The notes under the pieces were generated by a model that saw only the letters and a program-made list of their open reading frames with translations, did not search any database and was not told where the DNA came from. 64,000 bases of DNA. It comes from Aquibacillus halophilus. GTDB taxonomy: Bacteria > Bacillota > Bacilli > Bacillales > Amphibacillaceae. Both the position numbers and the translations under genes were made by a program. The stretch covers positions 62,001-126,000 of the forward strand of contig NZ_WJNG01000013.1 in assembly GCF_009649745.1 (NCBI RefSeq). The letters are read 5' to 3'. This document shows positions 44,278 through 52,912 of this stretch, one piece after another (position 1 is the stretch's first letter; the number at the start of each line of letters is the position of its first letter).

Positions 44278-46098
44278 TTGAGGTTAATGCAACCAAAACC
44301 AAGTGAAGAAGTTCCTAAAGGCAAACAATGGATGTATGAAGTAAAGTATGATGGTTTCCGTGCAATTTTAGTCTGGGATAAAAATGTTGTCTCGCTAATA
44401 AGCCGCAACGGTAAGGATCTTACAAATAATTTCCCAGAAATTATTGACTACTGTACTGAACATCAAGAAAAAGTTGTCTCTCTTTTGCCGGCAAAAATAG
44501 ATGGGGAAATTGTTATTTTAAATACCCAACTTCAAGCAAATTTTCCGTTGTTACAACAACGTGGTCGCTATAAATCAACAGAGAAAATTCAACAGGCTGC
44601 GATTGAACGGCCTGCTCACTTTATTGGATTTGACTTAATTGAGTGGAAGGGAAAAACTCTCAAAAAGGATACCTACCTAACAAGAAAAGATGCTCTAAGC
44701 ACACTATTTGACTGCCTAGGGCTGTTTCCAAAGTTCAGGTGGAGTCAACGATTAGCCTATCTTCCAAATCACTCTAATATAACTGAATTATGGAATCAGT
44801 TATTCGAACATCATGGAGAAGGGATTGTTGCCAAGCGATTAGACAGTAAATACATCGAGGGGAAAGGCCATAGTGACTGGTTTAAAATTAAAAACTGGCG
44901 AAGTCTTAGTGTTGTAATAGTCTCTTATAATCAAGACAATGGGTATTTTAATGGCGCTGTCTATGATGGCTATTCTTTACTGCCTGTTGGTAAATTTAAG
45001 CATGGGTTGGAGGGTGAAGAATTATCCACATTAAAAAAACTTGTTGTTGCAAAGGCAACTAAATCAGGCGACGTTTTTCATTTACCACCGGCCATCTGCG
45101 TTGATATAAATTGTCTGAACATTAAGGATGGAGAATTAAGAGAGCCCATCTTTAAACAATTTCGCCTGGACTTAACACCTGAACAATGTACTCTTCAAAA
45201 AATTAATTACGATCTTGCTATGTTTCCTAGTACAGTTGATTTATCCAAACAAGACAAAGTATTTTGGCAAAATAGTGGATTAACAAAAGGGGATTTGCTC
45301 CTTTACTTAAGAGAGATTGCACCTTTTATGTTACCCTTTTTAAAAGAAAAGGCACTAACTGTAATTCGTTGTCCAGATGGAATAGACGGGGAGTCATTTT
45401 TTCAAAAGCACTTACCTAGCTATGCTCCAGACTTTGTAGCAGGGCTAAAAGTGGATGAGGAAACACTTCTTCATTGCGGAAGTGTTGATGCCTTAGTCTG
45501 GCTTGGAAATCACGGGGCATTAGAATATCATGTTCCTTTTCAATTGATGGGAAAAGCTAAACCAAACGAAATAGTATTTGATTTAGATCCACCTAGTATT
45601 GAAGAGTTTCCTGTTTCTATTTATGCAGCACAGCTGTTAAAGCAGCTTCTCGACCAATTCAAGCTAAAGACATTCGTTAAAACATCTGGTAATAAAGGCT
45701 TGCAAATCTATATTCCAATTCCTAAAAATAGTATGACTTATGAGGATACCGCTAAATTTACACAAGCTTTAGCATTCCTAATAGAAAAGCAGCATCCGGA
45801 TCTATTTACAACTGAACGTCTCAAAAAGAACCGTCATAATCGACTGTATATTGATTATATACAGCATGGTAAAGATAAAACGTTGATCGCACCATACTCG
45901 CCAAGAATTAACAAAGGGGCAACTGTTTCTGCACCATTGTTTTGGGGCGAGGTAAATGAATCCTTAGCTCCGTCCCATTTTACTATTACTAATGTTGTGG
46001 ACCGAGTCAAACAGTTTGGATGTCCGTTCGCTGGTTATCAGGAAGCACGAGCTACTCAAGATTTAGGTTTGCTGAAAGATTTCATCCATAATACTTAA
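44278..46098 (+). CDS. ligD: ATP-dependent DNA ligase LigD (ligase-polymerase)
   Basis: LigD seals double-strand breaks with Ku. The 606-residue protein has an N-terminal ligase domain with the adenylated Lys23 in YEVKYDGF, SRNGKDL, the KIDGEIVI motif and the OB part with GIVAKRLDSKY and WFKIKNWR. The C-terminal primase-polymerase domain (about 310-600) includes FDLDPP with the metal Asp pair and VKTSGNKGLQIYIPI. No phosphoesterase domain is present, as in B. subtilis LigD (YkoU). TTG at 44278 is seven bases from AGAGGTGGG; the GTG three codons earlier lies inside that site. Confidence 0.96.
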   Translation: MRLMQPKPSEEVPKGKQWMYEVKYDGFRAILVWDKNVVSLISRNGKDLTNNFPEIIDYCTEHQEKVVSLLPAKIDGEIVILNTQLQANFPLLQQRGRYKSTEKIQQAAIERPAHFIGFDLIEWKGKTLKKDTYLTRKDALSTLFDCLGLFPKFRWSQRLAYLPNHSNITELWNQLFEHHGEGIVAKRLDSKYIEGKGHSDWFKIKNWRSLSVVIVSYNQDNGYFNGAVYDGYSLLPVGKFKHGLEGEELSTLKKLVVAKATKSGDVFHLPPAICVDINCLNIKDGELREPIFKQFRLDLTPEQCTLQKINYDLAMFPSTVDLSKQDKVFWQNSGLTKGDLLLYLREIAPFMLPFLKEKALTVIRCPDGIDGESFFQKHLPSYAPDFVAGLKVDEETLLHCGSVDALVWLGNHGALEYHVPFQLMGKAKPNEIVFDLDPPSIEEFPVSIYAAQLLKQLLDQFKLKTFVKTSGNKGLQIYIPIPKNSMTYEDTAKFTQALAFLIEKQHPDLFTTERLKKNRHNRLYIDYIQHGKDKTLIAPYSPRINKGATVSAPLFWGEVNESLAPSHFTITNVVDRVKQFGCPFAGYQEARATQDLGLLKDFIHNT

Positions 46099-46100
46099 AA

Positions 46101-46132
46101 AAGAATGCTTGAGGGTTTACCCAAGCATTCTT
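46101..46132 (+). terminator. Terminator after ligD
   Basis: AAGAATGCTTG (46101-46111) pairs with CAAGCATTCTT (46122-46132). The repeat element of locus 6 begins immediately after it. Confidence 0.8.
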
Positions 46133-46133
46133 C

Positions 46134-46695
46134 GTCTATAGCTTTTAGGTTTCTTTCACAGAGGTTGTTGCTATTGATTTAAAATGTGTCTTAACTGCTA
46201 TGTTGATTTGCGCTCCGGGCAGTCGCTTTCCGCGGGCAACGCTTCAACTTCCTCGGAAGAAAACCGCTTCCTGTGGGATTTTCAGCTGTTGCTTTTCCCG
46301 CAGGAGTCGACTGCCCTATGCTCCAATCACTATCTTATTACAGCAATAATGAAAAGAAGATAAAGCACAAAACCTAGCGTAGTGTAGTTTCAGATCTTAG
46401 AACAGCTTTATGTTCAGTAGAAGAATATCCTCTCCACGTATAAACATTGACTTTATCCTTCGATAATCAGAACGCTTTTATTAGCTTAAGCAGAATACGG
46501 AGACTCCTATGGGAACAGCACGTGTCCGAAGACCCCGGAAGAATCGCTTTTTGATTCTGAGGAGGCTGAGACCGTGCCCATGGAAAGCGAAGTATTCTGC
46601 TTAAGCGATTGTATTGCAGTCGATTAAAAAAGAGCGAAAATAATAAAATTATTGAAGAGTTACGACGCAGTCTATATATACTGTGTCAGAAACAG
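46134..46695. repeat. Composite palindromic repeat, locus 6 (complete pair, reversed)
   Basis: This copy is in the reverse orientation and fills the ligD-ampS gap. The gagcg-type unit comes first (46204-46328: GCAGTCG with CGACTGC; terminal GGAAG/CTTCC), then the other unit (46484-46606) with a perfect 15-bp outer stem GCTTAAGCAGAATAC / GTATTCTGCTTAAGC and a GAATC/GATTC terminal hairpin. The right end AGTTACGACGCAGTCTATA (46658-46676) is the inverse complement of the left end seen at other loci. The left boundary shows GTCTATAG at 46134-46142. No gene lies inside. Confidence 0.85.
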
Positions 46696-46717
46696 TAATC
46701 CTTTAGAAAAGCAGTCT

Positions 46718-47962
46718 TTAGTTAAAAGAGATTGCCCAGCTGCCTTCACGGAAAATAGCTTCTGTTTTACCATCCTTTGTTTCTCCATCAATGTTAAGAG
46801 TTGCTGAACCTATCATAAAGTCCTCATGAACTAGGCTATCGTTTACACCATGCTTATCCATCTCTTCTTCACTCATATTCGGACCATTCTCAATGTTAGT
46901 TGGATAGGCCTTTCCTAAGGCTAAATGACACGATGCATTCTCATCGAATAAGGTATTATAGAAAATAATCCCTGATTGTGAAATTGGTGATTCATGAGGT
47001 ACTAATGCAACTTCACCTAAACGACGTGCGCCGTCTTCATCCGTATCGAGTAGATGGATTAATGTATCTTCGCCTTGTTCAGCAGTGGCATCTACTACCT
47101 TCCCGTCTTTGAAGGTTAGTTTGAAATTCTCAATTAAATTACCACCATAGCTAAGTGGTTTTGTGCTGACTACAGTGCCATTCACACCATATTTGTGTGG
47201 CATTGTAAATACTTCTTCAGTCGGCATATTCGGGTTGAACACTGTGCCTTCTTGAGATTTTGTTGAGCCACCATGCCAGATATGGTTTTCAGGAAGTTCT
47301 ATTGTTAGATCAGTACCCTCTGCTCGATAGATTAGCTTTTTGTATTGTTTCTTGTTTAAATACTCTCTTGCTTGTTGCAACGTTTGATTGTGTTGATTCC
47401 AAGCTTCAACTGGATCAGCTTGATCCACTCGTGAAATTCGAAATATGTTATCCCACAGCTTTTCTTGGGCTTCATCTGCAGAAACATCCGGGAATACTTT
47501 TTCAGCCCAGGATTGGGTTGGATAACCGACAATTGACCAGCTGATTTTATCGTTCATAATAAAATCTCGATACTTGGTTAATGCTTGTCCCGCAGCCTTA
47601 TTAAATGCTGATATTTTGGCAGAATCAATATCTTTAAGTAGATCAGGATTCTCGCCATAGATCGTTAATAGCGCATAACCATCCTTTGCCATTTCCTCCA
47701 ATCCTTGTGCTCTCCATTTTGGAAAGTTCTCTAACACTTCGATAGGTTCATGTTTCATTTTTAGATACTTTAAATCCTCATCATTCCATTCAACATGGAC
47801 ATTTTTAGCTCCCATAGCATAGGCTTCTTTAGCGACTAAGCGTACAAATTCAACTGCTTCAATTGGGGCACTTAATATTAGCCCCTGACCTTTTTGTAAG
47901 TTCACACCCGTTTCAAGTGCTAGTTTTGCATACTTGTTGATCGACTCTTGAAAATTTTTCAT
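46718..47962 (-). CDS. ampS: M29 family aminopeptidase (AmpS/aminopeptidase T)
   Basis: This 414-residue metallo-aminopeptidase removes N-terminal residues from peptides in the cytoplasm. M29 metal ligands are recognisable: Glu in NMPTEEVFTMPHKYG, Glu in RLGEVALVPHESPIS, His in NASCHLALGKAYP, and His/Asp in SLVHEDFMIGSATLNIDG. Length matches B. subtilis AmpS (410). TGGAGG precedes the ATG. It stands alone between the repeat element and the OsmC gene. Confidence 0.95.
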   Translation of the reverse strand: MKNFQESINKYAKLALETGVNLQKGQGLILSAPIEAVEFVRLVAKEAYAMGAKNVHVEWNDEDLKYLKMKHEPIEVLENFPKWRAQGLEEMAKDGYALLTIYGENPDLLKDIDSAKISAFNKAAGQALTKYRDFIMNDKISWSIVGYPTQSWAEKVFPDVSADEAQEKLWDNIFRISRVDQADPVEAWNQHNQTLQQAREYLNKKQYKKLIYRAEGTDLTIELPENHIWHGGSTKSQEGTVFNPNMPTEEVFTMPHKYGVNGTVVSTKPLSYGGNLIENFKLTFKDGKVVDATAEQGEDTLIHLLDTDEDGARRLGEVALVPHESPISQSGIIFYNTLFDENASCHLALGKAYPTNIENGPNMSEEEMDKHGVNDSLVHEDFMIGSATLNIDGETKDGKTEAIFREGSWAISFN

Positions 47963-48051
47963 CCTGTGACCTCCATTTAATTGCTCACTTAATTATAGTA
48001 AAGCATATGCCTCTTTACAAACGCTTAACCGGAAAACTTACCTATGTTAAA

Positions 48052-48501
48052 TTATTTTCCTCGATAGACTTCTGCCTGTAATTCCAATTCAACATTGCCT
48101 TTAATAGCCCTTGAAATCATGCATGACTGCTCTGCCTTTTCAACTAATCTCTTTATTTTTGTTAATTCTTCATCTGAAGCTGTATGCTTTAATTCTACTG
48201 TCGGCCTATGGACTATTTTTTGATATGTAAAAACACCTTTAGTTACATCAACCATTCCTATTGATTCTAATGCCAAGGACTTTAATGGTAAGGCTGCCCG
48301 TTCAATCATGGCAGCTAAAGTGATAATGTAGCAGGTGGATGCTGCACCTAGTAACATTTCATCAGGGTTTGTGCCCACTCCTGGACCATCCATTTCAGGT
48401 GGTATTGATATTTTTGTTTTTAAGTTGCCTGCATCAATTGAACCAATACTGTTACGCCCTCCTGGCCAATCTGCTTTAAGATGAAAATGGTGTACAGCCA
48501 T
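48052..48501 (-). CDS. OsmC/Ohr family peroxide-reducing protein
   Basis: The 149-residue protein has the two redox cysteines of the OsmC fold: one in GAASTCYIITLAAMIERAAL and one in AEQSCMISRAIKG. It resembles the SACOL1771-like subgroup rather than classical Ohr. Such proteins reduce organic hydroperoxides using a dithiol donor. Start at ATG 48501 (MAVHHFHLKADWPGG) because GAAAGGA is eight bases upstream; an ATG ten codons earlier has no site. The exact substrate is unknown. Confidence 0.88.
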   Translation of the reverse strand: MAVHHFHLKADWPGGRNSIGSIDAGNLKTKISIPPEMDGPGVGTNPDEMLLGAASTCYIITLAAMIERAALPLKSLALESIGMVDVTKGVFTYQKIVHRPTVELKHTASDEELTKIKRLVEKAEQSCMISRAIKGNVELELQAEVYRGK

Positions 48502-48605
48502 TCCAGTCATCCTTTCCAATGCTATTTTCATACTATCTTCTATATTTTAAGTTGAAGGAACGACATATTAAAAGTTATTTGCTCCGTTTTCATTTTGGAC
48601 ACGAA

Positions 48606-48635
48606 AAAGGACCGAGAACATCTTCTCGATCCTTT
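48606..48635 (-). terminator. Terminator after the terC gene
   Basis: AAAGGACCGAGAA pairs with TTCTCGATCCTTT (48606-48635, one mismatch) and runs into TTTT on the minus strand. Confidence 0.8.
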
Positions 48636-48652
48636 AGAGTTTAGTTTGATTA

Positions 48653-49417
48653 CTATACTGCTTCGTTTTTATTTCTACCTGAAAGAAACCAACCTGCGAC
48701 TGCTATTCCTACTAGGATGCCGTAAAAGATAAGCTTCCATGCTAAGGAATGCGCAAAATCATGTGGAAGAATATGAAGGTCTTCATGCGCTAGTACGCTG
48801 ACTACAAGCTTGACCCCTACCCAACCAACAATCACAAATGCCGCAACTTCAAGACCTGGACGTTCATGAAGTAAGCGAACAAACACATTGGCTGCAAATC
48901 TCATAATAATAAGTCCAATCATACCACCAGCCAGGACAACAGCAAATTGACCCGTATCTAAGCTACCAACTGTGCCTATGCCTGTGGCAGGTAGTGCTAC
49001 TGCTAGCGCTACTGCAGCAAGAATAGAATCAACCGCAAAAGCTAGGTCTGCTAACTCTACCTTAAGGACAGTCATCCAAAAACCACTGCCTTCCTTCTTT
49101 TCTTCCTCCTCTTCCTCTTTTTTCCTTCTGGCAGCGAATGTATCATATAAATGTTTTCCTGAAATGAATAGTAAGTATGCCGCACCAATTGCTTGTACCT
49201 GCCAAACATCAACGAGAAACGAAATGACAAATAGGGAAGCAAATCGTAGTACAAATGCCCCTGCCAAACCGTAAAATAATGCCTTTTTACGTTGTTCATC
49301 TGGCAAGTGTTTAACCATTATAGCTAATACAAGTGCATTATCAGCTGCTAAGATACCTTCCAGTCCTATTAACACTAGTAATACCCAACCATATTCTATC
49401 AAAAGTTGTGCATCCAA
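48653..49417 (-). CDS. TerC family membrane protein, probable Mn2+ exporter
   Basis: This 254-residue TerC protein has about seven membrane segments and the acidic metal motifs LEGILAADNALVLAIMVKHL and LKVELADLAFAVDSILAAVAL. A short charged loop (RRKKEEEEEEKKEG) separates the two halves. B. subtilis YkoY (MeeY) of this family exports manganese, in part to metalate secreted enzymes. The start is TTG at 49417 with AAAAGGAG upstream; the open frame continues 39 codons further through riboswitch sequence and is rejected. Control by the upstream riboswitch supports a manganese role. Confidence 0.93.
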   Translation of the reverse strand: MDAQLLIEYGWVLLVLIGLEGILAADNALVLAIMVKHLPDEQRKKALFYGLAGAFVLRFASLFVISFLVDVWQVQAIGAAYLLFISGKHLYDTFAARRKKEEEEEEKKEGSGFWMTVLKVELADLAFAVDSILAAVALAVALPATGIGTVGSLDTGQFAVVLAGGMIGLIIMRFAANVFVRLLHERPGLEVAAFVIVGWVGVKLVVSVLAHEDLHILPHDFAHSLAWKLIFYGILVGIAVAGWFLSGRNKNEAV

Positions 49418-49446
49418 TTTCCTCAACTCCTTTTCGCATAACCAAA

Positions 49447-49595
49447 ATGGTCTCCACCATAGCGGTAAAGACCATGAAAAGAGACCTTTACCGCGTAATG
49501 GTAAAGGTCTCGCTAACAACGGTAAAGTTGCCAATTAAGCCGGAGAGGCAAACTCTCGTAATGACGACGTTAATTGTGCAGCTACTCCCCTTTAA
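49447..49595 (-). promoter_or_regulatory. yybP-ykoY (Mn2+) riboswitch with tandem terminator hairpins
   Basis: Reading the minus strand from 49595, the leader has the signature AAAGGGGAGTAGC at its 5' end, a CTCTC/GAGAG arm, and GTTAGCGAGACCTTT closing helix P1 with it. The same AGACCTTTACC forms a terminator with GGTAAAGGTCTC (49481-49511) followed by TTTT. Mn2+ binding would therefore stabilise P1 and allow read-through into terC. A second hairpin, ATGGTCT with AGACCAT (49447-49475) followed by TTTT, comes next. Family identification rests on remembered consensus. Confidence 0.85.
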
Positions 49596-49605
49596 TCTAT
49601 CGTTC

Positions 49606-49634
49606 ATCATACTCGTATAACTTTTAAAAGTCAA
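49606..49634 (-). promoter_or_regulatory. Promoter of the riboswitch-terC transcript
   Basis: On the minus strand TTGACT (complement of 49629-49634), a 17-bp spacer and TATGAT (complement of 49606-49611) form a good sigma-A promoter. Transcription would start about 49599, just before the aptamer. Confidence 0.75.
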
Positions 49635-49778
49635 ACCTTATAATATAGGGAGCACCTTTGCCTAATCCAATCAGTTTATATTAGGTAGGCTACCCCGTTT
49701 TAAATTTCGATATACAAGCATTTCTATTGTCTGGGTTACACTCTAAAAATGGATAATCTTGTTTCAGAGTTTCCTCAT

Positions 49779-51509
49779 TTACTCCACAATGACACTGATT
49801 CGGTGTTCCATTTCTTGTTTTAAATTTTCTAACATTGTCTTACTTTGTTTACGGTAATTGCTTGAAACCCCGTAGTAGCATTTAATCTTAGGCTCCGTTC
49901 CTGATGGACGTAAACATACCCAACTGTTATTTTCGAGCAAATATTTAACTACGTTTTCTACTGGGAGGTTTATCTCCTCCTTATTTCCTGACTCTAACAA
50001 GGTTCGTTCTTGGATCTGATAGTCTTCTATCTGTTCTACTTTGAGTCCACCAATTTCAGTGAATGGATTTTCTCTAACGTTGGTCATAATCTCACCAATT
50101 TTTTCTGCACCATCTTTTCCTTTTAATGTAATTGATGTCATATCTTCAAAAAAGTAGCCATGCTGCTCGTACAATTGATTGATGGCTTCTAGTAAGGTTT
50201 TTCCTTTGGCTTTCCAATAGCTAGCCATTTCACAGGCTATCATCGCTGCTTGAACAGCATCTTTATCTCTTACAAAATCTCCAATCAAGTAACCGTAGCT
50301 TTCTTCATATCCGAATAGGAAGTGTTCTTTGGTTGATTCAAATTGTTTGATTTTTTCTCCTATAAATTTGAATCCAGTTAGTGTATCAATTGTCTCAACG
50401 CCATAGTGAGCAGCAATTGCTCTCCCCATCTCCGTAGTAACAATTGTTTTTATTAAGCGGCCATTTGTTATTTGTTCAGGGGTGGAATGTGATAAAACAA
50501 AATCGAGCATTAATGTGCCTAGTTGGTTTCCAGTTAATACTTGGTAAGATCCATCCCCATCTTGAACAGCTACACCGAGTCTATCTGCATCAGGGTCAGC
50601 ACCTATTAAAATGTCAGCATTGCGTTCTTTCCCTTGCTCTATAGCCATTGTAAAGGCTTGATGCTCTTCTGGATTAGGAGAAGCGACCGTAGAAAATTCC
50701 GGGTCCGGTTCCGCTTGCTCAGCAACTACATGAATATCGTTAAAACCTAACTGCTGTAATCCATTTAAAACCATATCATGAGATGTACCATGTAAAGGGG
50801 TGAAAACAATTTTAAGTGGATCTTTTTGTTTTATTTCCGCCAGATCTAACTTGGAGATTGTTTTTAACTGACGCAAATAGGCTTGATCAACTTTTTCTCC
50901 GACCCATGTCAATAAATCATCTTGTTCCACTTCCTGTTGTTCTTTAACCGGGACTGTAAGTTCATTTCCTACTTTTTGAACTTTAGCTATTACTTCTGCC
51001 GCTTCTTGTAATGGTAGCTGGCCACCATCCTCGTTATAGACTTTAAACCCATTATATTCTGGGGGGTTATGACTTGCTGTGATCATAATTCCTGCAGCTG
51101 CATGCAAATACCTCACTGCAAAGGATAAAACCGGAGTTGGTCTTAATGATTCAAATACATAAGTTTTTATTCCGTGCGCACCAAGTACCTTTGCAGTTTC
51201 TACAGCGAATTCTTTAGACATATATCTACAATCATAAGCAACAGCTACTCCCCTAGAATAGCAATCATTCACATTTGCTTCTAGGTAATTAGCTAAGCCC
51301 TCTACTGCCTTTCGAATCGTATAGATATTTAGCCTATTGGTTCCCGGACCGAGTATACCTCTCATCCCACCAGTACCAAATGTCAGTTCTTTGTAAAAAG
51401 CATCTTCTAGTTCTTTATCTGAATTAGCCATACCAACTAACTGTTGTTTCAAATCTTTATCTAAGCTTTGATAGTCATTCCATTTTTTATATGTAGCCTG
51501 CCAAGTCAT
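49779..51509 (-). CDS. pgcA: Alpha-phosphoglucomutase / phosphomannomutase family
   Basis: The enzyme interconverts glucose 6-phosphate and alpha-glucose 1-phosphate for UDP-glucose and wall or glycolipid synthesis. The 576-residue protein has the phosphoserine loop ITASHNPPEYNGFKVYN (Ser146), the metal loop GADPDADRLGVAV, the sugar loop GYEESYGYLIGDF and the phosphate-binding SGTEPKIKCYYG. Its length matches B. subtilis PgcA. GAGGAGG precedes the ATG. It does not act on the beta-glucose 1-phosphate expected from the GH65 enzyme of this window. Confidence 0.95.
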   Translation of the reverse strand: MTWQATYKKWNDYQSLDKDLKQQLVGMANSDKELEDAFYKELTFGTGGMRGILGPGTNRLNIYTIRKAVEGLANYLEANVNDCYSRGVAVAYDCRYMSKEFAVETAKVLGAHGIKTYVFESLRPTPVLSFAVRYLHAAAGIMITASHNPPEYNGFKVYNEDGGQLPLQEAAEVIAKVQKVGNELTVPVKEQQEVEQDDLLTWVGEKVDQAYLRQLKTISKLDLAEIKQKDPLKIVFTPLHGTSHDMVLNGLQQLGFNDIHVVAEQAEPDPEFSTVASPNPEEHQAFTMAIEQGKERNADILIGADPDADRLGVAVQDGDGSYQVLTGNQLGTLMLDFVLSHSTPEQITNGRLIKTIVTTEMGRAIAAHYGVETIDTLTGFKFIGEKIKQFESTKEHFLFGYEESYGYLIGDFVRDKDAVQAAMIACEMASYWKAKGKTLLEAINQLYEQHGYFFEDMTSITLKGKDGAEKIGEIMTNVRENPFTEIGGLKVEQIEDYQIQERTLLESGNKEEINLPVENVVKYLLENNSWVCLRPSGTEPKIKCYYGVSSNYRKQSKTMLENLKQEMEHRISVIVE

Positions 51510-51739
51510 TTACATTCCTCCTCGTTAATGTTGATTATAGTAAAATTTTAACATAACCGCTAACCCTTTTCTATTGAGAACGATGATTAATACAATTAAA
51601 CAACCTATAGGCTGATTTTTAACTAGTAGGTTTATATTATTCTAGTAAAGGGCATCCTTATATTAATTATGCTATGCTAGTTTTATATCTTTTATTATAA
51701 TAAATAATAGAGAATATTCTTATAAAAGGTTGTGTTTAG

Positions 51740-52822
51740 ATGACGAAAGAAAAGTGGTTTAGAATACTTGTTGGTTTTATACTCGTATTTCTACTAATTT
51801 ATCTAATTTCTTTAACAGATTTTATTTTCGCTCCGCTTGGTGCATATTTAGCTGCCATTGCTGTACCAATTATCGGTGCAGGGTTCATTTTTTATGTTAC
51901 AAATCCAATTGTTAATTTCTTAGAAAAATACAAGGTACATAGAATTTTAGGAATCATTATTGTATTCTTACTAATTATCGCAGTTGGATTTTTCGTTGTG
52001 AACTTTATAGCACCGATTGTTCAGAAACAATTTACAAGATTAACTGATAATATTCCTGCTATGGTTACTGCCGTTCAAGATATAATTGATTATTGGCAAG
52101 AAAATCAAAATATTATCCCACCACAGTTAGAGAACTCGATTAATAATATCACAGATAATTTAGATACTTATGTGGAAGACATCACATCGTTCTTATTTAA
52201 CTTTTTCGGGCAAATTTTTGGGGTTGTATTTTCCTTTTTCCTAATCCCGTTCTTTTTATTCTTTATGTTAAAGGATAGCGATAAATTAATCCCGTTCATC
52301 TCTAAGTTCTTAAGTAAACCAAAGGCAGCTAGTTTTAAACGCCTAATGAATGATATCAATAGTACATTGGCATCATTCATTCAAGGGCAGTTCATCGTCA
52401 GTCTCTGTATCGGTATTGTATTATACATTGGCTATGTAATAATTGGGTTAGATTATTCATTAACATTAGCGTTATTTGCTCTTGTCATGAACTTTATCCC
52501 GTTTGTCGGTCCAATTTTAGCCGCGGTTCCTGCAATTCTAGTAGCTTTTTTCCAGGATCCGATCATGGCTGTTTGGGTCTTGATTATAATGGTAGTGGCT
52601 CAGTTAATTGAAGGTAATCTAGTATCTCCTAATGTAATGGGTCGTGTTTTAAAGCTTCATCCGTTGACGATTATTACACTAATTCTCGCTGCTGGGGGTA
52701 TTGCAGGCTTTCTTGGATTACTATTTATTATACCGGCCTATGCAGTAATCAAGACAATAGTTTCTCATTTTTATCACGAGTGGCAAAAGAAACAGCCAGA
52801 TGATGAACAGGAAATTATTTAG
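51740..52822 (+). CDS. AI-2E family transporter
   Basis: The 360-residue membrane protein has about eight hydrophobic segments and the family's long amphipathic region (about 110-155) between segments 3 and 4. The conserved SFIQGQFIVSLCIGIVLYIG and NFIPFVGPILAAVPA are present, as is GNLVSPNVMGRVLKLHPL. Members were named for autoinducer-2 export, but several are Na+/H+ antiporters in halophilic relatives, which would suit this genome. A weak AAAAGG site precedes the ATG. Confidence 0.92.
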   Translation: MTKEKWFRILVGFILVFLLIYLISLTDFIFAPLGAYLAAIAVPIIGAGFIFYVTNPIVNFLEKYKVHRILGIIIVFLLIIAVGFFVVNFIAPIVQKQFTRLTDNIPAMVTAVQDIIDYWQENQNIIPPQLENSINNITDNLDTYVEDITSFLFNFFGQIFGVVFSFFLIPFFLFFMLKDSDKLIPFISKFLSKPKAASFKRLMNDINSTLASFIQGQFIVSLCIGIVLYIGYVIIGLDYSLTLALFALVMNFIPFVGPILAAVPAILVAFFQDPIMAVWVLIIMVVAQLIEGNLVSPNVMGRVLKLHPLTIITLILAAGGIAGFLGLLFIIPAYAVIKTIVSHFYHEWQKKQPDDEQEII

Positions 52823-52878
52823 ACTATACTTCAGATATAGACAACTCTTGCAAGACGAGTTAAATACCACTATTTTAA

Positions 52879-52912
52879 AAGGCTAGCCCACTTTGTTGGG
52901 TTAGCCTTTTTT
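52879..52912 (+). terminator. Terminator after the AI-2E gene
   Basis: AAGGCTAGCCCA pairs with TGGGTTAGCCTT (52879-52908), followed by TTTTTT. The repeat element of locus 7 starts at the end of the T-run. Confidence 0.9.

Noticed and set aside
44278-46098. A missing phosphoesterase domain as a truncation of LigD
   Set aside because: Bacillus LigD proteins normally consist of ligase plus polymerase only, so the length is complete.
49779-51509. pgcA as the partner mutase of the GH65 enzyme
   Set aside because: Length and motifs are those of the alpha-phosphoglucomutase family. Beta-glucose 1-phosphate is handled by a HAD-family enzyme.
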